This document shows positions 12,583-23,674 of a DNA stretch of 64,000 nucleotides, piece after piece (the stretch's first letter is position 1; every line of letters begins with the position of its first letter). The stretch is taken from NCBI GenBank assembly GCA_036320915.1, contig JAXBDG010000009.1:930001-994000 (forward strand), in the 5' to 3' direction. Source of the stretch: Linnemannia elongata (taxonomy: Eukaryota > Mortierellomycota > Mortierellomycetes > Mortierellales > Mortierellaceae). The position numbers and the translations under genes were made by a program. The notes beneath the pieces are model-generated. The model saw only the letters and a list, made by a program, of their open reading frames with translations. It did not search any database and was not told the DNA's origin.

Positions 12583-13766
12583 GAAGGACTTTTCGAAGTG
12601 GTACAAGAGATGGTCAACAAAAAAAAAAAAAGAGAGAGAGAGAGTACAAAAATGAAGGGAACTAGAAAAGGAAGGGGGCTCGTCGTGCGATTGAAGGAGA
12701 AGGAAGGAGACGTAAAAAAAAAAAAAAAAAAAAAAAAAGGACGAGAGGGGAAAGGATCTTTGTGTCAAGAGAAAGGGGGCGTGCCACAGACGAAATACCA
12801 GAGTCCAATGGTTGAGGTGTGTATTCAAGGGTCTGGGTTGTTGAAGTAGTTGTTGATTGCCGTCTCTACTTGGCGAGTTTCAACGCTGTTGTTGCGTGTA
12901 TTGCCACTGGAGAGTTATCTTAATCTAAGTAGGATCAAGAGAGAGGAAGGAAGCAAAGAGCGAGGAAAGGATGAGTAAAAGTGAGATCGAAGCGTTTTTG
13001 AGTCAAGACAACAAGAGCAAATTGCGACTAAGAATGAGCAAGAACTAGAGGTGAGGATACGAAAGGGCAAGAGAAAAAAGGGAAAACTAAAAACACGGAT
13101 GCTCAATTGCCTCCACATTCTTCGAGAGAGAAAGGGAGAGAGGAGAGAGAGAGGGGACAGGGGAGAGCCCACAAGATGTGAAAAAAAACAACGAGTGGTT
13201 GCCCAACTTGCAGTCGGGAATGATTCAATCGACTTTTTATATACTGTGAGGCCTAATTCGTGCTTCGCAAGTTTGCAACGCAGGGTCGCTCCGTTCATGC
13301 CTTCCAAAGAAAGGACACTGGATAACACGGTGCTGAGTGAGGAGCATAGCACGAAAAATGGAATTGGGGCGGAGGGGGTTTGAGATGCAGCTTCCTTGAC
13401 AAAAGGATGCAAGGTCGCGTGCAGGTGAGATATGTGGGCGGAGGGGATGAGTACGACGAGGGCGAATGGAGAGTGAAGAACGACTGAGGCATACTTTGTA
13501 AGAGTGAGGATAAAGTGATGAATGCTCGGGATTCAAGGGAAGATCGGGATGTGTATCGATGGTATAGCCAAGGCGCTGCCACGATGACGGTGGGGTACAG
13601 AAGGGAGCTGAGGAGAGATGGAGGTGGAGGAAGAAGAAGATAAGGAAAAAAAAATGGCGTGAAGAGTGAAGAAGAAAGAAAAGAAGAGGATGGAGAGGAA
13701 GGAAAAAGAAAGGGAAAAAGGAATGGATGGTCTGTGGACAGTAAATTGTGGTTGTGCTTTGTCCTG

Positions 13767-13802
<36 letters not shown>
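13767..13802 (+). repeat. Homopolymer A36
   Basis: Uninterrupted run of 36 A in the PKA upstream region, about 1.2 kb from its start codon. Confidence 0.95.
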
Positions 13803-13805
<3 letters not shown>

Positions 13806-14308
13806 CGGGTTTCGAGAGAGATAGAGGATGGGATTGGACTGGTGGAGGAAGATGATGAAGGGATCAAAACAGAAGAGGTAACTCAGGGAGACACACCGAC
13901 AGGCTGACAGAACGATAGGAAGACAGACAGAGGGACATAGAAGAGGAGAAAGACAAAAAGAGAGAGACAAGAGAAGGAGGGAGAACCATTCAAACACAGA
14001 CAGAGCCATACAATAAGCGGGAGAGTACGAATGGGCAAACACAATTTGCGGTATCAATGGTACAGGCGGTACGACTAAACTCTCTTCTCTCCTACAACTT
14101 TACAGTGAGCAAGATGAGCACATCGCGTATAGAGCCAAGAGACGCACTCTTCAGGCTTGACGAGGGAACTGACTGAAGCTCCTCTGGGACGATCTGCCGC
14201 TGTAGTCGATGCAATGGTAATAATATATGAAGCGAGACATACATAGAATGCGAGCGAGAAAGAGGGAGAAAGAAAGACAGAGAGAGTGAGTGTATGTGTA
14301 TGTGTATC

Positions 14309-14318
<10 letters not shown>

Positions 14319-14342
<24 letters not shown>
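14319..14342 (+). repeat. (GA)12 dinucleotide repeat
   Basis: Pure GA repeat directly after a GT-rich stretch. Homopurine tract in the PKA-dehydrogenase intergenic region. Confidence 0.9.
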
Positions 14343-16108
14343 AGAGAAGGAGAAAGGACATGGTCCAATGTCCATTCTTTGGCTGTCGTTTCCCCTTTCC
14401 GACAATTTGGTTGCCTTTCTTATTTTAATCCGAGGCCTCCTCCTCCTCTTTCTCCCGCGTAAAACAAAAAAAACAACCCAAGACGTCCTCAAGAACAGTG
14501 TCTGTTCAAGAAACACAAGGCACTCTTATCCTTACATCTCAGCAAAAGGGATAATCCTTTACACGGGCACAGACAAACGAGACAAATAAAAAGACAAGAG
14601 AGTTAAAAAAAAACAAACTTGGGAGGTGACATGCAGTATTGCGAGCTGGGGCATTGGGACATTTCTGCAGCTGTGTGTGTGTAATGTATGTTTGTGTGTA
14701 TTTTTTTTTTGCCATTGCCTTTGCCTTTTCTCGAAAATCAAGGGGCGGGCTGCTTTGTCACTGGGACCATGTCCACCTTTTCCACCTCCGCCCAAAATAC
14801 GAGGAGTTTGACAACTTTGGGAGAAGAAGAAAATGAATGAGAAGGGTCATTCATAGAAGGAAGGAGACAGCAACTAAAGGAGGAGAAAGAAGGAGGAAGG
14901 AGGAAGGAGGAAGGAGGAGGATATGATAGGAAGGAGGGAATCTCCACGACCCCAGGAAGGGCTCACAAGAGTCAAGATGAGGCATTAAGGAACCTCTGAA
15001 GACACCGTCCAAGACTCTGGAATGATGGGCTTATTTGTTGGTAAGCGAAGTAATAAAACTCTGGAGTAGAAGAAGAAGAAGAAGAGGAAGAGGAGGAGGA
15101 AGGAAAGTATAGAAGACGAGGGGAAGAAGATCGCTTTTTTCCTGTTTCTGCGAAAGCAATCATGGGATCAAGTTTATTGAAGCGCGACTGAAACGACTGA
15201 AAGAAAGAAGGATGGATACAGACAGCATACAAGTGGATAGTACAGTAAGTGAGCAGACGGGAAATCGACAGTAGAGGATGGAAGGTGAAGGTGAAAGAAG
15301 AATAACATCATACGCACGAATAGGCAACCATTCTCCATATTCTTGCATTTTACTTATTACCTACGTCTTGTTGTATTCAGTGGCCACTGATCAGATCAAC
15401 GAATGAGACCAAAAAGGTTTTTTCAAACCACGCGTATTTCATTTTCCATCAGAACCACACAGCATCCATTTCTCTCTTTTCTTTGGAGAGATAACGACAA
15501 ACAAACGTAGGGTATCAATATTCAGATACACATTCTCCCTCTCTTTCTTCATTGGTCCTCTTGGTAGCTAGCCCACTTGCTGCCTCGGGAAGGATATCCC
15601 AATGCAATGCCTGCTCGTTCATGTCGCAGAAAACGTGGACATGTGCAGTCCCTGAACAATCCAGCCGACATGAACCTTCGTTTTGAGGAGGAGGTTTTAA
15701 ATACACTCTCCTATGATTATTTTTTTTTTTTCACTTTTGACGCCTTAATACCAATTGACGTTTTTTATTTCCGCTTGTCTTGTCCCACACAATGGATAAA
15801 AACTTCCCCACACGCCCACGCACAAATCGGCTCGGTCGATAAAAAAAATACTCTCATCCGACTTCGAACTCTCAAAAAGAGTGTCTCTTTCCCTCGCCGA
15901 CGACGCTACTTTTTGACGTTCTTCAACCCCTACGGCCATACTTTTTTGTGACATTTAACTTCCATTCAAAAAAAAACAAAAACAAAAACGCATTACTTCC
16001 TTCTCATCTTTCATTCACCAGTTCATTCCTCCCAAACTAAACGTCTCACCTTCTCCTCTCCCCTAAACTCTGCATACCACGTTTTACTTCCCACAACTAT
16101 CTTTCACC

Positions 16109-18812
16109 ATGGTTTTCGCAAGCGCCAACGTTGGATTCAAACAAGATGTTCCCCAGGAACAAAATGTCTTCCTTGAAGACCCTGTCATGGTCTCGGTTCT
16201 AGAGAGATACTTACCAGAGAATGTCCTTGACGAGATCTCTCCGTAAGTGCTCAATCCTCCCTTACTTTGTACTTTTTATCACTTTCTTCTCCCAGAAGAA
16301 GCTGGAATGAAAACGGGAAAGACGGCGGGCTCTCACAGAAAGCCCTTTTTCTCTCTACTCCACATGCACTGCCTCCCCTTTTTTGTTCTCACCTTCCTTT
16401 AAAGTACGCGTGGTTATTGCAAGGGCTGACAGACTGCCGACCATTGTTCTTTTTCTTTGAATACCATAGTGATCTTATTCATATTAGCGACTGGTCTAAC
16501 ACCGGTGAGTTTGTACAGGAACAGAGTGTCTTCGCAAACTCGCTCCACATCCATGTTACATAGCTCATGGTTGTTTTGAACACGCTAAAGTAACACTACA
16601 CGTGATTCATTTTCCCGTCATTTCATTAGAGGGCGCCGCATTGACCGCCCGCATGGAGGAGGATCAGCCTCGCCTCCGCCAATACGACTCCTGGTGCAGG
16701 TAAAGTCTTGTGCGTAGTCTGGAAGTTCACTCTCCCGTCCTGTTAATATATATAATGCTAAGACACCTTCTTCGGGAAAATAGACGCGTTGATGAGCTGT
16801 TGGTGACTGAGGCCTGGAAGAAGCAAAAAGAGATTGCGGCCCGCGAGGGAGTTGTCGCCATTGCCTATGAACGCAAGTATGGCGAGTTTTCGCGTATCTA
16901 CCAAATGGCCAAGTTAATGCTCTGGACCTCGGGTGCTGGCCTTTACAGCTGCCCTATCGCCATGACAGGTATTCTTATTGTTTCTTCGTTCTTGTATGAT
17001 TTTTTTTCAGGCTATGGAGTGCCTAACGTTGGCACCCTTGTATTTGTATTGTACAGATGGATGCGCCCGTGTTCTCGAGCTCAATGGTACCCAGGAGATG
17101 AAAGAAACTGTCTACACGCGTCTCATCAGGTATACTACCGTCACCCCTCCCCCCCCCCCCCCCCCAATGTTATGCATCACACCTCAGAATCTCCTCTAAC
17201 AATTGCATTCTTCCTTTGCCATTTCATAGCCGCGACCCCAAAAAGTTCATCACCAGCGGTCAATGGATGACAGAGCGCCCCGGAGGCTCAGATGTCGGTC
17301 GCACCGAGACACAAGCCGTCTGGGACGAGACCCGCAAATGCTGGTCAATTTCTGGCTTCAAATGGTTCTCGAGCGCCACCGACGCTGATGTGACCATGCT
17401 TCTTGCCCGCACCCACGATCCCAACCTATCCGCTGCCCCGGGTTCAATGCGCGACGGTAGTAAAGGTCTTTCGTTGTACTTGGCCAATGTCCGTGATGAG
17501 GAGGGTAAGCTGAACGGGGTTCGGATCCATAGGTTGAAGGATAAGGTGGGCACCAAGGCTTTGCCGACTGCCGAATTGGAGTTGGATGGGATGATTGCTC
17601 AGCAAGTAGGGGATAACTATCGAGGTGTGAAGAATATTTCGGCGATTTTGAATATTACGCGTGTTTATTGTGGCATGGGATGTACTGCTGCGATGCAGAG
17701 ATTCATCCTTGGTGTCAAGGAATATGCCCGTCGTCGTGAGGTAAGGCAGCCGTGTTTAATTTCATGGTCGGTGATGACTTTTGTGGGATGCATTGCAATG
17801 CGCGTACTCACCGCCTTACACCATGCGAATCAAATTGTTTTCTACGACAGGTGTTTGGAGCATTGTTGAAGGACCAGCCCTTGCACCTGGCAACCGTCGC
17901 AAATATGGAGCTCCAGTACCGTGCCACCAGCCAGTTCACGTTCTACTGTATTGCCATGCTGGGCCGCATCGAATCCCTCGACAACAACTTGCCCCAGGTC
18001 AAGGACCAGGATATCCCTCTCCTCCGTCTCTTGACCCCCATCTTGAAGGTCTGGTCTGCCAAGAACGCGTTTGCAATGTCTCAGGAGGCCATGGAGTGCT
18101 TTGGAGGCCAGGGTTACATGGAGGAAACTGGTTTGGGGCGTGCTATGAGAGATGTCTTGGTCAACACCATCTGGGAGGGCACTACCAACGTTCTGTCGTT
18201 GGATGTCCTCCGCGTCATGGCTGAGACTGGCGGTGATGCCTTGGACCTCTTTGCGGAGGTAATGTATCCTTGCCATTTGTTAATTTGATGTTTATTTAGT
18301 TCGAAGTGCCACTCATAACTAACGGGATTATTTTCTCTTATATTGCTCATTCGATTATATAGTCGGTCCGCGGTATTTTGGCGCCATTGAAGGACCAACC
18401 TCAATGGACCAAGGCCGCGAGGAGTCTCGAAGATTGCCTGGCCTTAATTTCACACCACTTCACCACCTACGCGACCCTCGAGACCCGTAACCTCTTGGAA
18501 GCCTCAGCCCGCGGTCTCACCTTCGCGATGGCCGATGTGATTTCTGGCGCCCTGCTCTGCCAGCACGCTGCTTGGTCCGCTGTCAAGGCTCACGCCAACC
18601 CATCCAACAGCATCGTCGCTTCCGAGGCTTCTGTCGATCGTATCTCTGCCCAGAGATGGTGCGAGGGTCTGGAAAAGAAGTTGTCTTTCCAGATTGAGGG
18701 TTTGGGAAGTGCGACCCGGTATGATGAGGACAAGTTGATGCTGTTTGGTCTGGCCGATGTCCGTACCTCTCACACCGTCACTGTTCAGGCCCCCATTGCT
18801 TCTAAGCTCTAA
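16109..18812 (+). CDS. Peroxisomal acyl-CoA dehydrogenase, AidB/ACAD11-like
   Basis: FAD flavoprotein predicted to make the 2,3-double bond in an acyl-CoA. Eight exons: 16109-16242, 16470-16504, 16630-16699, 16784-16968, 17057-17129, 17230-17740, 17851-18258 and 18363-18812. All joins keep phase, giving 621 residues. MTERPGGSDVG at 179-189 is the flavin/substrate-site signature of the AidB-like branch. GGQGY lies at 421-425 and IWEGT supplies the predicted catalytic base Glu445. The last three residues are SKL, a canonical type 1 peroxisomal signal, so action in peroxisomes is expected. Exon 2 is only 35 bases. The gene converges with NECAP, 130 bases away. AidB-type proteins can have weak dehydrogenase activity, so substrate is unknown. 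Family is secure; peroxisomal location is a strong inference. Confidence 0.93.
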
Positions 18813-18911
18813 ATAGCTCCTGAACTGAAAAGAGTCCTCTGAACGTACAAATATTTTCGTGTCAAGTCAAATTAAAATTGCCGTGGTAGCATATATCGGT
18901 ATTTGTCTTGT

Positions 18912-18917
18912 TTTATT
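18912..18917 (-). terminator. AATAAA polyadenylation signal, NECAP gene
   Basis: AATAAA on the minus strand, 25 bases beyond the NECAP stop codon in the gap shared with the converging dehydrogenase gene. Confidence 0.45.
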
Positions 18918-18942
18918 GGTATCTTCCTGGATCTAAGCTCGT

Positions 18943-19896
18943 CTACTTTCTCTTTCCTGGTGGTGGGGGAGGAGGAAGTAATGCAGGAAGCACTATTGCA
19001 AAAATAAGAAACAAAGGCGGAGTTAGATACCGTAAGTTGGTTAGCACCTGACAACAAAAAAATGCAGATAAACGAGGATGATAGTGACAAGCTTACCTCC
19101 ATCGTCAGATGCCACGGGTCGGGGTGGACGATTCCTACGCGTAGAAGCTCCGGTACCGCCGCCTGCAATGGTTAAGTTCAAGGTCTGACCCTCCTTCAGC
19201 GAAAAGTCCAGTTTAGGCTGCTGAACGCCGGATTTCTTCTGTTCTGCCGATCGTTCCTCTGCCGCCAAGTGCCTAAAGCAAGTCCACACGAAACAAAAGG
19301 GTCAGTCTGACGAAAAAGACTATTCAAACGAACCACAGCACAAGAAGACAGCACCAATTGAGCAAAAAAACCATAGTTATCCTCCATACTTGAAATGATC
19401 CTGAAGAGCGACATTGAAGTCGAAAGCATGGCTGCGGTCGAGGAAGCCCAACCCAATAAAGGCATGTCGTCCTTGGTCTTCAATCTTGACGACAAAGTAA
19501 CGACTCGAATCCGTGACGCTTTCAACACAGCCCTTGTTCTCTTCGTAGGGACAGACGGCAAAGAGTTCTCCTGTTTGACCGTCCTCGAGGCGGATAAAAC
19601 ATTTCTTGCCCTGGGCAATGATCCGAAGACGCCCACGCCAGAGGGGCTCGTCGACGTTGCCCCAATCAGCGGCTCTGTAACCACGACTTGATGACTGAAG
19701 TGGTGGCACTTTGTAGACTAATATATGGGTTCAGTAGAATGTCCTGTGGATGTGAGCGATAGAGTACAATGCATTCTGCAGTAGGTATGTGAGAAGCAAA
19801 AAGGCAATTGTTATTATTATTATCTAGTTGTATATATGTACCATAGCACTCTCGAATTACGAGGAGCACGGATTCGTAGTCCGAGTCGTCTGACAT
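18943..19896 (-). CDS. NECAP: NECAP-family clathrin adaptor-associated protein
   Basis: Endocytic accessory protein that binds the AP-2 adaptor on clathrin-coated vesicles. Exons 19896-19842, 19717-19390, 19272-19097 and 18992-18943 join in phase to give 202 residues. The PHear domain fills residues 1-128: it begins with an acidic Asp-rich start and YESVLLV, then [45 protein letters not shown] and [11 protein letters not shown], all NECAP landmarks. The C-terminal part has the family's [15 protein letters not shown] segment and a final proline run. It ends in GKRK and lacks the WxxF adaptor-ear motif that closes animal NECAPs. Lies head-to-tail with the small secreted protein gene upstream, 175 bases away. 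Very secure identification. Confidence 0.95.
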
Positions 19897-20071
19897 GGTG
19901 ATAGTATGTATGTGGGGGTGGGTGAAAGTGAAGGTGGAGGTGAAGGTGATGGGTGGAAGGAAAGAAAGAGATGGAGATGATGTCTGCCACGTTGAACTAA
20001 CGGGCTAAAAAAAGGTTGAGAGTGGGTGGGGGCTCTCTTGCTTGGATCGACCAACAGTCACGACGCTTTGT

Positions 20072-20353
20072 TCAAAAGAAAGGACAATCCGTCTTTCCTT
20101 TAATACATCCACGTTTGCTGTCGTATTCCAGTCCATCAAGACATCCGGACTTAATAGGGTCGCGGCCTTCGTTGCAGAGAAAGTACTCGCTGCAGCTGCC
20201 CTGGACGCGAATGATCTGGAAGGCTGTTTTGCAGGTCTCAACAGGTGCGGAAGAAACAGTGTCGAACCATGGGACAGCGGACAGCAACACCAAAAGCAGT
20301 AGGGCAACGAAGGTTACGACAGGATTTGTTCTTGTTCGGAGCGAGGAATGCAT
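20072..20353 (-). CDS. Small secreted CBM14 (peritrophin-A type) chitin-binding protein
   Basis: Predicted extracellular protein of 93 residues in one exon. The start chosen is MHSSLRTR, followed by a basic N-region and a strong hydrophobic core (VTFVALLLLVLLSAV), which is a typical signal peptide; the frame stays open further upstream but would bury the signal. The mature part has exactly six cysteines spaced C-x12-C-x5-C-x10-C-x11-C-x6-C with SEYFLC around the third, the pattern of chitin-binding type 2 (CBM14) domains. Known fungal CBM14 proteins such as Avr4 shield cell-wall chitin from plant chitinases; a similar role here is inference. A TTTTAAATA box sits about 80 bases upstream. Short length and single exon keep confidence moderate. 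Confidence 0.75.
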   Translation of the reverse strand: MHSSLRTRTNPVVTFVALLLLVLLSAVPWFDTVSSAPVETCKTAFQIIRVQGSCSEYFLCNEGRDPIKSGCLDGLEYDSKRGCIKGKTDCPFF

Positions 20354-20433
20354 GGTGGTACGGTTTAATTGTTTCTTGGAGAGAAGCTGAGGATCGATCA
20401 GAAAGAAGAAGAAAAGGGAGAAGAGCAAGGTCG

Positions 20434-20442
20434 TATTTAAAA
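20434..20442 (-). promoter_or_regulatory. TATA-like box of the CBM14 gene
   Basis: TTTTAAATA on the minus strand, 81-89 bases before the start codon at 20353. Motif and distance suit a fungal TATA element; no transcript evidence. Confidence 0.35.
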
Positions 20443-22029
20443 GCTGTTCTACAAAAAGACGTTCGGCAAAAGGGAGAGAGCCACTGAAGAATTCCATCCC
20501 AATGTCTTGCTCGCTTGCTCGCACGTTTGGCGCTCTCCTGAAGTTACCAGCACAAAAAATGCTTGTGCATCGGTGTAGTAGTCAGGTCAAAAATGCAAAA
20601 GCAAGCTCCCGCTTGCATGAAAGAAGGGTCCTTCAAGGGTAGTTCTCCTCTTTTCACGTTGTTCGTCGTCAATGATGTGGTCTCGGCCTCCAAGGCTACA
20701 TTTTTTGCTTTTTTTTTCTTTCACAGGAGGTTACTGCCCTTGAGCATCAGAGACGCGTTTCATGGAAACTTTGGAAAAGGGTGTAGACGGCACCTCCTTC
20801 TAACGAACAACAGAGGAAGGACAGACGATTATTCTTTTTTGAGGGATTTCTTTTTTTTCTAGTTACCGCAAAGCTGTGGCAAAAAAAAAGAGGAGTTATA
20901 GGAGGGCGGTAGTTGAAGTTGACTCAAATCAACGCCAAAGCTGGTCCAAAAGGGTTGAAGGAAAAGAGGAGGTGGCATCCCTCACTCAGGAGAGTTACAG
21001 CAGAAGCAGAACAGAAAAGAAAGCGTCCAAAGAAGGAGGTAAGAGGGGGGTATGCCCGATGTCAAGATAGGACAGAAGCTAGACGGGATCAAGGTTGATC
21101 CTCGATCCCTCGGTAACTCTTTTACTTTTCACGCATGTCAATTGTCCGCTTTGTTTTGTGTTTCGTTTTTTTTCTATTTTGTTTCTCCACAAGAGCATGA
21201 GTATGCTTATTTTGTTGTTTTGTGTAGGGTCAATGACTATTTTCGGTCGTATCCTTGCATGGGTAGATGGCCTTCCTGGGTTTCTTGAAGTAGGTCACCT
21301 GTCTCGTTCGTGTTGCTCTGGTTGCGGTGCGCGAATGCAGCCTGACGATGGCGGTTCGGACTCTGCTTAACAAGGACTAGCGCCCAAGTCGTAGAAAAGA
21401 ATACACCCTTAGACATAAACATGCCCATGTGGTGTTGTGATGTGGTGTGGTGTGGTGAAGTAAAGTGTATGAATGACTTGACTGAGGGATTTTTGTTTTT
21501 TGCTTTGATGTTTGCTCACACCAAAGAAAAAAAAAAAAAAGAAAAAACCGCTCGACAATATCGTGCAACTTTCGCCCAATTCACTGTTCAGTTATTCGTT
21601 ATCGAAGTAGGCTTTTGGCTAAGTGGGCTAGCAGGGTCCCCCATCTTCTCGCTCCTTTTGTAATCGTTTTTGCTTGCTCTCTCCCTTCCTCCCCTTCCTT
21701 TTCATCTCGTGAGGGATTTTTTTAGTCCTATCGGTCCGAGCAAACATGCAAGCAAAAACGACCTTGCAGCGAGAGTTTCAATATTATGCTGTCCATACCC
21801 TGCTGGGCAAACACCCCGCACATTCCCCCGTTCTCCTTTGTCGTCATGGACAAGACAATGTCTGGCGCTTTGTTTCTGCACACCTTAAATATGGCCTATC
21901 CCCCTGCAGTCTGTTCAAGCTTAACTCACTTTTTCTCCTTCTTCCTCTTCAAAACAAGCACTCTCTCTCCTCTCACCACCCTTCCACTCCAATAATCATT
22001 CCTCTCCACATAATAACAACAGCACTAAT
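20443..22029. other. Intergenic region, no supported gene
   Basis: Divergent upstream sequence of the CBM14 gene and the small membrane protein gene. Contains an A/G-rich stretch near 20876-21050, an A15 run at about 21525 and, over the last 150 bases, CT-rich DNA that looks like the leader of the 22030 gene. Short frames on both strands show no domain, signal or splice structure that I can support. Confidence 0.6.
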
Positions 22030-22506
22030 ATGTCGGCCACAACAGCTCTACTCGCCTGGCTCATACCGGTCCTCATCCTCGTCATAGCCTTCATTGCCTG
22101 GCGCGTTCACGTCTACAAGACCCAAGGTCCCTTCCTACCAGAGTCCCTTCGCCGAAATGTCTTTGCCCGCACCCGGAGTATGATCCCAAGAACCCTCTCT
22201 TTCAACTCATCCAACAAGGATGTCCTTCCAACCACTACTCCCGCCGGGGCCGGGGCCACCGGGTCTTCAGGTCCAATTGGTGCTGCAGGGGCAATACGCA
22301 ACGAGACGACGATCAATATACCCAGCGCCGATGCGACTTCTCAACAACAGCCACCCATGGCCTCCATACCCTCGAACCAGTCCTTTGCTGCCGTGCCCTG
22401 CGACCGCAAGTCGCCTTCGCCTACCGCAGGTGCTGATGGTTCGATATCCTCGGGACAGGGACAGGCTCCCTCACCTGCTATTTCTCGTCTCATAGCCATG
22501 AAGTAG
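22030..22506 (+). CDS. Small single-pass membrane protein, unknown
   Basis: I do not recognise this 158-residue protein. One hydrophobic segment lies at about residues 7-24 (LAWLIPVLILVIAFIAW), followed at once by a basic patch (RVHVYK, then RRNVFAR), which by the positive-inside rule puts the long C-terminal part in the cytosol. The rest is Ser/Thr/Pro/Ala/Gly-rich and probably disordered. No cysteine or catalytic pattern stands out. Start is the first ATG after a CT-rich leader. Codon use and compositional bias resemble the neighbouring coding exons, which supports a real gene. It precedes COX subunit VIIa by 266 bases in the same direction; no operon logic applies. Confidence 0.55.
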   Translation: MSATTALLAWLIPVLILVIAFIAWRVHVYKTQGPFLPESLRRNVFARTRSMIPRTLSFNSSNKDVLPTTTPAGAGATGSSGPIGAAGAIRNETTINIPSADATSQQQPPMASIPSNQSFAAVPCDRKSPSPTAGADGSISSGQGQAPSPAISRLIAMK

Positions 22507-22772
22507 TAGTCCTTGTATATCTCTAGTAAAACAGTATCGATCTTCATCCCTATCTATCCACAGAAACCATTCATGTACCAGATATTAGTTTTGATCATGT
22601 CCTGCATCAACGTGTTGTATAGTGACCTGCATTCGTCACTGTTGATACAAAAATCGCATGTACTATAGACAATCCACCTCCTCCGACCGAATAGGTTTTC
22701 TGATGATTGATTTCCGACGATTTCCCTCTTCCTTTCCTTCACTAACATCAACACCATCCACACTCAAACACA

Positions 22773-23424
22773 ATGATTGCCCCCGTCCAGAACCAGCTCT
22801 CCAAGTCCATGTTGATGCACATCGGCATCGGCATGACCCTCGGAACGTACGTTTCCCTTCCTCTCCCTCTCTCCTCCTTTTCCTCCGCTCTCTTTTTCTT
22901 ATCCTCTTCGGACTTCCACCACTTTTGTAGAACCGGGATTTTCTCCTACACGGACGCAGCACGTTGGAATACAACACGAGACAATATGAGAGACATCCTA
23001 TGGATCCGACTCTTCCGACTGCGCGAAATACTCCCCTACGGCAACATCCGTCATCAAAAGCAACACCATTCACACTACCGTCAACACTTTACATGATCTC
23101 TCACCAAAGAACAGGACTCCAAATAACCCAGCACCGTGGAACGCGCGACTTTCCCCCCACCAACACCCTCCGAATTGCTTTCACACCCTCTTCTCCCACA
23201 CCAAATGCCTCTCACTCTATCCCCCACCCCCGACCAGCTCCGTATCACTATTCAAAGTGTGACGAGAAAGCAGAAAAAAAACACCTTGACACTAACGCGT
23301 CTTTCTCCCCATCTGCTCTCTCTCCTTTAGTTCCGCTGCCTACGCCTACTGGCACAAGATCGCCCTCGCCGGCCGCAGCCAGCGTGAGGCTTACTACGTC
23401 AACCTCAAGGCCAACCAGGCTTAA
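22773..23424 (+). CDS. COX9: Cytochrome c oxidase subunit VIIa
   Basis: Small inner-membrane subunit of respiratory complex IV. Exons 22773-22846 and 23331-23424 join in phase across a 484-base intron (GTACGT..TTTAG) to give 55 residues. The protein begins MIAPVQNQLSKSMLMH, has one membrane span through HIGIGMTLGT and SAAYAYWH, and ends in a short charged tail with RSQREAYYVNLKA, which matches the fungal subunit VIIa pattern (basic residues then aromatic-rich YY..LKA). The usual length of about 55-60 residues fits. The intron is long compared with the 60-150 bases common in this window, and it contains frames that are not coding. Converges with the golgin gene. The family is likely; the exact yeast name is an inference. 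Confidence 0.8.
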
Positions 23425-23430
23425 ATATGG

Positions 23431-23436
23431 AATAAA
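23431..23436 (+). terminator. AATAAA polyadenylation signal, COX subunit gene
   Basis: AATAAA 6 bases after the stop codon of the cytochrome oxidase subunit gene. Closer than usual, so only a tentative signal. Confidence 0.35.
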
Positions 23437-23622
23437 CCCGTCCTAACTTCCATATCCTCTTTCACTCTCCTCTCATAACCAACCCTCTACCCCCCCCCCC
23501 CGTCCCCAAAACTGTCTTATGTTTGTTCTCTAATACACATTACACCTCATCAAAACTCAGTAGCTCTTTCTCTTTCTCACTATCCAATGGCCGATATGTT
23601 GTTCATGCGCGCATTTTTTTGT

Positions 23623-23628
23623 TTTATT
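23623..23628 (-). terminator. AATAAA polyadenylation signal, golgin gene
   Basis: AATAAA on the minus strand, 46 bases beyond the golgin stop codon. Good position for a 3' end signal. Confidence 0.45.
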
Positions 23629-23674
23629 AAATGGATATTTTTGGTGTAAAACAAGAAGAGGAAACAGAAACCAA

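Larger units (their letters stand above)
12583..16108. other. Divergent intergenic region between PKA and acyl-CoA dehydrogenase
   Basis: About 3.5 kb serving two divergent genes. The part next to PKA is GA-rich on the + strand, so CT-rich in the PKA sense direction, as expected of its leader. It contains an A22 run near 12717-12738, an A36 run at 13767-13802, a (GA)n repeat at 14319-14342 and GGA repeats near 14890. The last 150 bases before 16109 are CT-rich on the + strand and look like the dehydrogenase leader. No coding exon could be supported on either strand. Confidence 0.65.

Noticed and set aside
10292..12849. Plus-strand frames opposite the PKA gene
   Set aside because: Antisense shadows of a confident coding region.
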